Assembly (NCBI GenBank): GCA_023434265.1
Contig: JAEYTA010000041.1
Coordinates: 1 to 13,831, forward strand
Source: Pseudomonadota bacterium
GTDB taxonomy: Bacteria > Pseudomonadota > Alphaproteobacteria > Caulobacterales > Caulobacteraceae
Direction: 5' to 3'
DNA: 13,831 bases
Below, piece after piece: positions 9,106 through 13,831 of this stretch. Under the pieces are notes generated by a model. That model saw only the letters and a program-made list of their open reading frames with translations, had not been told where the DNA came from and did not search any database. Position numbers and translations under genes: made by a program. How positions within the stretch are numbered: position 1 is the first letter of the stretch; every line of letters starts with the position of its first letter.

Positions 9106-9603
9106 ATGAAACGCCTGACCCTGCCCCTCATCGCCGCCGCCGCCCTCGGCCTGTCGGCCTGCGCCAGCCTCGCCCCCTACGGCCCGCAGCAGGCGCCGGG
9201 CGGGCAGGGCTATACCGAGCAGCGCATCGAATCCAACCGCTACCGGGTCACCTACTACGGCGTCGGGGCGCCCGGTCCGGTCGCCGACCTCGCCCTGCTG
9301 CGCGCCGCCGAACTGACCCTCGCCCAGGGCTACGACTGGTTCGAGGTCACCCAGCGCTGGATCGACGGCCGCCCCGACAGCGCCGGCGGGGTCCGCCCCA
9401 GCGTTGGCGTCGGCTACGGCTCCAGCCGCTACGGCCCCTATTCCAGCTCGGGCGTCGGAGTCGGGGTTGGTCTCAACTTTAGCGGCCCGTCGCCGACCTC
9501 GACGTCGCTGGAGGTCATCATGGGCGACGGCGCGAAACCCGACCGGCCCGGGGCCTACGATGCGCAGGGGGTGCGCGACAGCCTCGGAGCGCGGCTCCCG
9601 TAG
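9106..9603 (+). CDS. Small lipoprotein, CC0125/CC1285-like
   Basis: A 165-residue predicted lipoprotein. The signal peptide MKRLTLPLIAAAALGLSAC has a clear lipobox ending at Cys19, so the mature protein begins CASLAPYG. The central part contains GYTEQRIESNRYRVTYYGVG, then VADLALLRAAELTLAQGYDWFEV, which resembles a family of alphaproteobacterial lipoproteins named after Caulobacter CC0125/CC1285; their function is unknown. The C-terminal third is rich in Gly, Ser and Tyr (GVGYGSSRYGPYSSSGVGVGVG) before a final strand LEVIMGDGAKP. The start at 9106 is chosen for the signal peptide; the frame is open further upstream through the repeat, but that extension would bury the signal. GGAG at about 9093-9096 may serve as the ribosome binding site. 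Its TAG stop is the first three bases of the heptad array. Confidence 0.85.
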   Translation: MKRLTLPLIAAAALGLSACASLAPYGPQQAPGGQGYTEQRIESNRYRVTYYGVGAPGPVADLALLRAAELTLAQGYDWFEVTQRWIDGRPDSAGGVRPSVGVGYGSSRYGPYSSSGVGVGVGLNFSGPSPTSTSLEVIMGDGAKPDRPGAYDAQGVRDSLGARLP

Positions 9604-9786
9604 GGATTAGGGACTAGGGATTAGGAGCTAGGGGCTAGGGACTAGGGACTAGGGGCTAAGGAGCGTCAGGTCACGGGGAGCTGATGGGCCGGCAGAGAGT
9701 GTGCGCTGGTTGGGTGACGAGGAGACATCTCCCCCTAATCCCTAATCCCTAGCCCCTAGTCCCTAGCCCCTGGTCCCTCACGCCTA
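9601..9786. repeat. Inverted arrays of TAGGGRY heptads between convergent genes
   Basis: The left arm, 9601-9663, is nine uninterrupted 7-base units in exact phase (TAGGGAT, TAGGGAC, TAGGGAT, TAGGAGC, TAGGGGC, and so on, ending with a decayed TAAGGAG). The right arm, 9731-9786, holds eight units of the same heptad on the minus strand; the two outermost and the sixth are degenerate. The arms pair in register as an imperfect stem of about 56 base pairs around a 67-base centre (9664-9730), which itself has CGTCA 9664-9668 and TGACG 9715-9719. The first unit contains the stop of the lipoprotein gene and the last contains the stop of the convergent His-rich gene. It may serve as a bidirectional terminator or 3'-end stabiliser; this is inference. 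Confidence 0.9.
9631..9655 (+). other. G-quadruplex candidate within the heptad array
   Basis: Four G-tracts lie at 9631-9634, 9638-9640, 9645-9647 and 9652-9655, with loops CTA, ACTA and ACTA. This satisfies the usual G3+ N1-7 pattern. The right arm carries similar G-tracts on the minus strand (complements of 9731-9778), so both convergent transcripts would have G-rich 3' ends. Formation has not been shown; competing pairing of the two arms as a duplex stem is possible. Confidence 0.6.
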
Positions 9787-10974
9787 CCGCCCCCCGCGCG
9801 TCAGCGCCCGGTACTCGACCAGCCGCTCCTTGTCGCGGCGCACCTGGTCGGCGACGGCGTTGTCGACGTCCAGCGAGGCGTAGCGGACCCATCCGTCGAC
9901 GCCCAGCTTGTCCTGGATGGCCGACACCGGCGTCTGCCACAGGAAGTAGGACATCCAGCTGATCGCCACCCCCAGCAGCACGGCCAGCCCCTGCAGGGCG
10001 CGGAAGGTCACGGCCTCGGCCGGGGCCGGCTCCAGCGCCACCACCGCCAGCCCGGCGATCAGCACCAGCGGCGTCATGAAGCGCGAGAACCAGCGCATCC
10101 AGTAGCGTTCGCGGCGCACCCGCCACAGCTCCATCTGGACGTATTTCTCGAGGTACTCCATGCGCGCGCCCATCCACATCACCAGACGGGTCAGATAGAG
10201 GGCGCGCTGGCCCCAGCCCTTGCCGTCCTGCTGGTACAGGGTCTCGGCCTGGTCGGAGAGGGCGCGGGCGTGGGTGAACAGGTTCTGCAGCTCGCGCGTC
10301 CGCTGCACGATCTCGCGCGACAGCTCGTAGGAATCGTTCTCCAGCCGGAAACGGTACTGGATGAACAGGATCTGCTGGACGCCGGCGAACAGGCCGACGA
10401 TGGCCAGCATGGCCCCGACGGCCAGCCCCAGCCCCATCGGCTGCGAGCCGGTCCAGCTGGCGAACCAGGTCGGCCCCATCAGGGCCAGCGCCGCCAGCCC
10501 GACCAGCGACAGGCCCTGCATGACGCGCTTGGTGAAGACATGCACGCACAGGGCCCGGAACACCCGCCGGCCGTAGTCGTGGATGTGGCTGCGCAGGTCG
10601 CGGTCGACCGGGAAGCGCTCCTCGATCTGGCGCCCGAACAGCACGTGGAAGCGATCCGGCTTCCCCTCGGTCTCCCAGAACGGGAAGATGTCCAGCGGCT
10701 GGTTGAAATACTCGTCGATGTGCGACGACACCGCCGCGATCACCGCCGGATCGGTGGAGAAGACCTCGCTGTCCTGGATCGGGCGCAGGATGCCCTCGGC
10801 CGCGCGATTGACGCGCACGCCGGCCGGCGTTCGGCCGGGGACCTCGCGGTCGGCATGGTCCGCCGCGCCCGGCGGCGGCGGGTTGGCCGCCTCCAGACGC
10901 TGGTCGGGACCGTGGCCGCCGTGACCGCCGTCGCTGACCGGCGCGTGGCCGTGATGATGATCGTCGTGCGACAT
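9784..10974 (-). CDS. Histidine-rich four-helix membrane protein of unknown function
   Basis: A 396-residue protein I do not recognise. The N-terminus is a His/Gly-rich tail with seven His in the first 21 residues (MSHDDHHHGHAPVSDGGHGG), then a Pro-rich linker (about 31-50). A soluble region at 60-150 contains EYFNQPLDIFPFWETEGKPDRFHVLFGRQIEERFPVDRD. Two helix pairs, at about 152-170/181-205 and 299-315/324-346, flank a charged, probably helical segment (206-298) rich in Glu, Arg, Gln and Tyr. A soluble tail follows from 350. The layout recalls two-pore or SLATT-like membrane modules, but no family motif is certain. The His-rich tail could bind metal ions (inference). The ATG at 10974 is chosen over an upstream GTG at 11010; AGGGGA lies about 13 bases upstream. 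It is divergent from fluC and its stop lies in the heptad array. Confidence 0.82.
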   Translation of the reverse strand: MSHDDHHHGHAPVSDGGHGGHGPDQRLEAANPPPPGAADHADREVPGRTPAGVRVNRAAEGILRPIQDSEVFSTDPAVIAAVSSHIDEYFNQPLDIFPFWETEGKPDRFHVLFGRQIEERFPVDRDLRSHIHDYGRRVFRALCVHVFTKRVMQGLSLVGLAALALMGPTWFASWTGSQPMGLGLAVGAMLAIVGLFAGVQQILFIQYRFRLENDSYELSREIVQRTRELQNLFTHARALSDQAETLYQQDGKGWGQRALYLTRLVMWMGARMEYLEKYVQMELWRVRRERYWMRWFSRFMTPLVLIAGLAVVALEPAPAEAVTFRALQGLAVLLGVAISWMSYFLWQTPVSAIQDKLGVDGWVRYASLDVDNAVADQVRRDKERLVEYRALTRGGR

Positions 10975-11181
10975 GGCGCTTCGGCGGTCCCCTCGAACGT
11001 GACCCGTCACTATGGCGCGAGCGCGCCGCCGGGCCGACGGCGTTCTCCCGCGGCGCGAAGCGCCACGGTTCGGGTATCGCCGTTAACCCTGCCGTCCGGC
11101 AAGTGAAGTTTCGGTCAGGCGCGTCGGGGAAGCCCCTCGCTCCCTTCGCTTTGCCGCATTCGCGGGTATAAGCCGCGCATC
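10975..11181. other. Divergent intergenic region between the His-rich gene and fluC
   Basis: These 207 bases must hold the promoters of both divergent genes. I see no convincing consensus promoter, no fluoride riboswitch and no GANTC site. A small perfect hairpin, GGCGC/GAA/GCGCC, lies at 11052-11064, and a short GGGGAAGCCCC hairpin lies further towards fluC; neither is followed by a T-run. Confidence 0.4.
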
Positions 11182-11565
11182 ATGACACGTCTTCTCCTCG
11201 TCGCCGCCGGAGGCGCGCTGGGCGCGGTCGCGCGCTACGGCGTCGGCCGCCTGCTGCCCGCCGCCGGCTGGCCGTGGCCGACCTTGACCGTCAACGTCGG
11301 CGGCGGTCTGCTGATGGGCCTGCTGGCCGGCTGGCTGGCCTTCCGCGGCGGGGCGCACGGCGAGACCATCCGCCTGTTCGCCGCCGTCGGCCTGCTCGGC
11401 GGCTTCACCACCTTTTCGGCCTTCTCGCTGGAGACGGCGCTGATGATCGAGAAGCGCCAGTTCGCCCTCGCCTCGGGCTACGCCGCCGCCTCGGTGGTCC
11501 TCTCGGTCGCGGCCCTGTTCCTCGGCCTGATGATCGCCCGCCGCGCCTTCGGAGCCGCCCTGTGA
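11182..11565 (+). CDS. fluC: Fluoride efflux channel FluC (CrcB)
   Basis: A 127-residue inner-membrane protein with four hydrophobic helices, of the Fluc family of dual-topology fluoride channels. Family marks are GGALGAVARYGVGR (10-23), TLTVNVGGGLLMG with conserved Asn38 (about 35-46), and GGFTTFSAFSLE (73-84), which contributes the central sodium site and pore-lining Phe and Ser residues. The length is normal. Only one copy is seen, consistent with a homodimer. The ATG at 11182 opens directly into helix 1; no strong ribosome binding site is visible. The stop TGA (11563-11565) overlaps the GTG start of the next gene, so the two are translationally coupled. No crcB-type fluoride riboswitch motif is recognisable upstream. 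Confidence 0.95.
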   Translation: MTRLLLVAAGGALGAVARYGVGRLLPAAGWPWPTLTVNVGGGLLMGLLAGWLAFRGGAHGETIRLFAAVGLLGGFTTFSAFSLETALMIEKRQFALASGYAAASVVLSVAALFLGLMIARRAFGAAL

Positions 11566-12584
11566 ACGAGAAAGCGACCGACGCTCCGACCCCCCGCGAG
11601 GTGAAGACCCTCTACGTCGCCGAGGCCGAGGACGGCATCCGCCTCGACCGCTGGTTCAAGCGGCGCTGGCCGCACCTGTCGCACATCCAGATCGAGAAGC
11701 TGGCCCGCTCCGGCCAGATCCGCGTCGACGGCTCCCGCGCCAGACCGCAGGACCGGCTCACCGCCGGCGCCGCCGTGCGCGTGCCGCCGATCCCGGACGC
11801 GGTGGTCCGCGACCCGTCCGACAAGCCGAAGCTCAGCGATCGAGACGCCGCCTACGCCAGATCGCTGGTGCTGTACGAGGACGAGCTGGTCATCGCCCTC
11901 AACAAGCCGGCCGGCCTCGCCGTGCAGGGCGGCACCAAGACGACGAAGCACATCGACCGCCTGCTCTCGGCCTGGGGGGAGGGGATGGAGCGCCCGCGCC
12001 TCGTCCACCGCCTCGACCGCGACACCTCCGGCGTCCTGCTGCTCGGCAAGGGGCCCGAGGCCGCCAAGCGGCTGGCCGGGGCCTTCGCCCGGCGGCAGGC
12101 GAAGAAGACCTACTGGGCCATCGTCATCGGCAACCCCAAGCCGGCGCAGGGCCAGATCGACCTGGCGCTGAAGAAGTCCGGCATCAACGACTTCGAGATG
12201 ATGCGCCCCGCCGACCCGAAGGAGCATGGCGCGGAGCCGGCCGAGACCGCCTACGTCATGCTCAGCCGCGCCGCCCACCGCGCCGCCTGGATGGCGCTGC
12301 GCCCGTTCACCGGCCGCACCCACCAGCTGCGCGCCCACATGGCCGCCATCGGCCACCCCATCCTCGGCGACCCCAAATACGGCACCCCCGAATCCGCCGA
12401 ACTGTCCGGCCCGCTGAAGCTGCAGCTGCACGCCCGCCGCATCGAGCTGGACCACCCCGGCGGCGGCAAGCTGATCGTCGAGGCCCCGCTCAGCCCCGAG
12501 ATGAAGGCCGGTTTCGCCCACTTCGGCTTCTCCGAGGACGAGGCCGACAGCGATCCGTTCGCCGGCGTCCGGAGGATGCGATGA
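11562..12584 (+). CDS. RluA family pseudouridine synthase with S4 domain (RluC/D-like)
   Basis: A 340-residue 23S rRNA pseudouridine synthase of the RluC/RluD type. An N-terminal S4 RNA-binding domain (about 20-75) reads IRLDRWFKRRWPHLSHIQIEKLARSGQIRVDG. The catalytic domain has IALNKPAGLAVQGG (111-124), the signature HRLDRDTSG (149-157, nucleophilic Asp152), and PFTGRTHQLRAHMAAIGHPILGDPKYG. In E. coli, RluC modifies 23S positions 955, 2504 and 2580, and RluD modifies 1911, 1915 and 1917; the position of this gene beside fluC and a HAD gene is typical of the copy called rluC in alphaproteobacteria. The start is GTG at 11562, overlapping the fluC stop as GTGA. The stop TGA is part of ATGA at 12581-12584, preceded by GGAGG (12571-12575), which looks like a start site for a downstream coupled frame. 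Confidence 0.93.
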   Translation: MNEKATDAPTPREVKTLYVAEAEDGIRLDRWFKRRWPHLSHIQIEKLARSGQIRVDGSRARPQDRLTAGAAVRVPPIPDAVVRDPSDKPKLSDRDAAYARSLVLYEDELVIALNKPAGLAVQGGTKTTKHIDRLLSAWGEGMERPRLVHRLDRDTSGVLLLGKGPEAAKRLAGAFARRQAKKTYWAIVIGNPKPAQGQIDLALKKSGINDFEMMRPADPKEHGAEPAETAYVMLSRAAHRAAWMALRPFTGRTHQLRAHMAAIGHPILGDPKYGTPESAELSGPLKLQLHARRIELDHPGGGKLIVEAPLSPEMKAGFAHFGFSEDEADSDPFAGVRRMR

Positions 12585-12793
12585 GTGTGGGGGGGAAGCG
12601 GCAGCCGTCTCCCTCCCTTTCAGGGGAGGGTGGCCGAGCGCAGCGAGGCCGGGTGGGGGCGACCCCGCAGGCCGGCGCTCGCCTTGCCGGCCGTCCCCAC
12701 CCCGTCGCCGCTTCGCGCCGACGCCCCTCCCCGTGCCGGGGAGGGACACGGCCGGGCCACCTCCCCATGGAATGGGGAGGTGAGCCGTCGTGA
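12581..12793 (+). CDS. Possible 70-residue coupling ORF running through the repeat
   Basis: An open frame of 70 codons begins at ATG 12581, with GGAGG five bases upstream. It overlaps the previous gene's stop as ATGA and ends at TGA 12791-12793, overlapping the GTG start of the HAD gene as GTGA. The peptide (starting MSVGGKRQPSPSLSGEGG) is rich in Gly, Pro and Arg, is dictated by the repeat sequence and resembles no protein I know. It is more likely a translated spacer than a functional protein. Its possible role is to carry ribosomes from the rluC-like gene to the HAD gene. Confidence 0.3.
   Translation: MSVGGKRQPSPSLSGEGGRAQRGRVGATPQAGARLAGRPHPVAASRRRPSPCRGGTRPGHLPMEWGGEPS
12611..12782. 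repeat. Palindromic multi-hairpin intergenic repeat element (copy 2)
   Basis: This element lies between the rluC-like and HAD genes. It contains hairpins 12611-12617/12624-12630 (7 base pairs), 12670-12676/12686-12692 (7 base pairs, inside a nearly matching pair 12651-12660/12693-12702), 12725-12733/12737-12745 (perfect 9 base pairs, TGC loop) and 12758-12768/12772-12782 (perfect 11 base pairs, GGA loop, CACCTCCCCAT/ATGGGGAGGTG). The CCTCCCC/GGGGAGG cores match copy 1 at 8901-9039. No GANTC site was seen in this copy. Its 3' hairpin contains the ribosome binding site of the HAD gene. Confidence 0.78.
12774..12780 (+). promoter_or_regulatory. Ribosome binding site of the HAD gene, inside the repeat hairpin
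   Basis: GGGGAGG at 12774-12780 lies nine bases before the GTG at 12790 and is the only good Shine-Dalgarno match. The same bases form the 3' arm of the perfect 11-base-pair hairpin 12758-12782. Unless the hairpin is opened, for example by a ribosome translating through it, the site should be occluded. Confidence 0.6.
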
Positions 12794-13497
12794 CCCGCCC
12801 CCTCGCCGTCTTCGACATCGACGGCACCCTCGTCGACAGCCGCGCCTCGATCCATCGCGCCGCCTGCAAGGCCGCGCGCGACATCGGCCTGCCCGAGCCC
12901 GACTACGACCGCGTCCGCCAGATCGTGGGCCTGTCGCTGGAACACGCCATGGCCGTGCTGGAGCCGGGTCTCGACGTGCCGACCCTGGCCCGCTTCGTCG
13001 CCGGCTTCCGCGCCAGCTTCAACCGCATGTACGCCGAGGGCCACGAGGAGCCGCTCTACCCCGGCGTCATGGACCACCTGCGCCGGCTGCACCGCGACGG
13101 CTGGCGTCTCGCCCTGGCCACCGGCCAGAACCGCCGCGGCGTCGCCCGCAACCTCGCCCGGGAAGGCTGGGCCGACCTGTTCCTGTCCAGCCACTGCGCC
13201 GAGGACGGCCCCGGCAAGCCGGACCCGGCCATGCTGCACGCGGCGATGAGCGCCTGCGGGGCCGACCCGCTGACCACCGCCATGATCGGCGACACCGCCC
13301 ATGACATGTCCATGGCCGTGGCAGCCGGCGCGCATCCGCTCGGCGTCGGCTGGGGCTTTCACACGGTCGAGGAACAGGTCGCCGCCGGCGCCGTCCACGT
13401 CGCCGCCGACTTCGCCGACCTCGAGGCGGCGCTCGACCGCTTCGCCTCAGCTGCCGCAGGCCCAGAACGCCTCGAACTGCTCGCGACGGGTTCCTGA
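12790..13497 (+). CDS. HAD family hydrolase (phosphoglycolate phosphatase-like)
   Basis: A 235-residue haloacid dehalogenase superfamily phosphatase of the cap-C1 (Gph/PGMB) type. Motif I is FDIDGTLVDS with nucleophile Asp9 and acid/base Asp11. The helical cap spans about 15-85. Motif II is the Thr in LATGQ (Thr111), motif III the Lys in GKPDP (Lys143), and motif IV IGDTAHD (Asp168, Asp172). It should hydrolyse a small phosphorylated metabolite; the substrate is not determinable. The start is GTG 12790, right after the repeat element that supplies the ribosome binding site. It probably belongs to one transcript with fluC and the rluC-like gene. Its last 51 bases overlap the tail of an unknown gene on the opposite strand; the final residues (GPERLELLATGS) are beyond the normal domain end and may have arisen by readthrough into that gene. 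Confidence 0.92.
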   Translation: MTRPLAVFDIDGTLVDSRASIHRAACKAARDIGLPEPDYDRVRQIVGLSLEHAMAVLEPGLDVPTLARFVAGFRASFNRMYAEGHEEPLYPGVMDHLRRLHRDGWRLALATGQNRRGVARNLAREGWADLFLSSHCAEDGPGKPDPAMLHAAMSACGADPLTTAMIGDTAHDMSMAVAAGAHPLGVGWGFHTVEEQVAAGAVHVAADFADLEAALDRFASAAAGPERLELLATGS

Positions 13498-13831
13498 GGT
13501 CGCCGTCACCCGCACCGGGTGCGCCACCACGCCCTCCATCGGCCGGGGCTCGCCGAGGTCGGGCGCCGGCGTGATCTCCACGGAGCCGAAGCCGGCGACG
13601 AAGCGGCCGCCGCGGATCAGCGCATTCAGGTCCGTCGGCACGCCAGTCAGCACCTGTGGCGGCGATCCGGCGATGCGCGCCACCGCGCTCCCGCCGACCG
13701 CGACCACAAGGGTGTCGTCCCCCCGCTCGAGACTGCAGCCGAACCCCGGCTCGAGCCGGTCCGCCCAGTCGGCGCGGACCAGCGGGGTCAACAGGGGATC
13801 GGGCGCGGCGGGCGGCTGCGGCGCGTCGGGC
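13447..13831 (-). CDS. Unknown protein, C-terminal part (partial at right edge)
   Basis: An open minus-strand frame runs from the right edge of the window to a stop at 13447-13449, covering the last 127 or so residues. I do not recognise it. Near the edge it is Pro/Ala-rich (a PDAPQPPAAPDPLL stretch), suggesting a linker. It then continues as a compact, probably beta-rich segment (ERGDDTLVVAVGGSAVARIAGSPPQVLTG, then GGRFVAGFGSVEITP) and ends REQFEAFWACGS. A single Cys lies in the segment (GFGCSLE) and another near the end. No start codon needs to lie in the window; the first in-window candidate is a TTG at 13791, which is unconvincing. No competing gene occupies 13498-13831. It converges on the HAD gene with a 51-base tail overlap. 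Confidence 0.6.
   Translation of the reverse strand, partial: PDAPQPPAAPDPLLTPLVRADWADRLEPGFGCSLERGDDTLVVAVGGSAVARIAGSPPQVLTGVPTDLNALIRGGRFVAGFGSVEITPAPDLGEPRPMEGVVAHPVRVTATSGTRREQFEAFWACGS

Noticed and set aside
9664..9730. Small RNA or insertion-sequence remnant in the centre of the heptad array
   Set aside because: Only a 5-base inverted repeat is visible; no promoter, target duplication or transposase fragment is seen.
9601..9786. CRISPR array or telomere
   Set aside because: The 7-base units are contiguous without spacers and inverted between two genes inside a chromosome-like context, so neither interpretation fits.
11083..11181. Fluoride (crcB) riboswitch before fluC
   Set aside because: The expected conserved segments of the crcB motif were not seen; only a short GGGGAAGCCCC hairpin is present.
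11478..12884. 468-codon minus-strand frame opposite the rluC-like gene and through the repeat
   Set aside because: The plus strand encodes a full S4 and RluA-type protein; the antisense frame includes the repeat-derived peptide and no recognisable domain.

Overview
The window is chromosomal DNA from a high-GC alphaproteobacterium, most likely a Caulobacterales member close to Brevundimonas or Caulobacter. This is inferred from the GC content, the alphaproteobacterial RpoA and L17 ends, a lipoprotein resembling the Caulobacter CC0125/CC1285 type, GC-rich palindromic intergenic repeats (one carrying a GANTC methylation site), and a candidate EcfG-type promoter. No phage, CRISPR, tRNA, rRNA or insertion-sequence gene was found.

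Left part (1-4400): the end of rpoA and all of rplQ close a ribosomal-protein operon at a strong intrinsic terminator (655-688). A GNAT acetyltransferase (+) follows. It converges on a two-gene ABC exporter (ATPase then permease, minus strand). Divergent from the exporter is a TetA-type MFS transporter (+).

Middle (4400-8900): a Do/DegP-like serine protease with a lipoprotein signal, a convergent VOC (PhnB-like) protein sharing a CTAG stop overlap with it, the RarA (MgsA) AAA+ ATPase, a four-helix membrane protein of unknown function, and an S4-less RluA-family pseudouridine synthase.

Right part (8900-13831): a multi-hairpin intergenic repeat, a small lipoprotein, and a large inverted array of 7-base TAGGGRY repeats lying between convergent genes, with both stop codons in its phase. 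Next come a histidine-rich four-helix membrane protein (minus) and, divergent from it, the tightly coupled set fluC - rluC-like - HAD phosphatase. A second palindromic repeat sits between the rluC-like gene and the HAD gene. A partial unknown gene enters from the right edge on the minus strand.

The order rpoA-rplQ-Do protease-rarA-fluC-rluC-HAD is, from general knowledge, a recurrent alphaproteobacterial backbone. The exporter, MFS, VOC, membrane-protein, S4-less synthase, lipoprotein and His-rich genes look like lineage-specific additions. The most unusual signals are non-coding: the heptad array with its G-quadruplex potential, and the repeat that appears to have split a translationally coupled gene pair while keeping an open, coupled reading frame and supplying the next gene's ribosome binding site.
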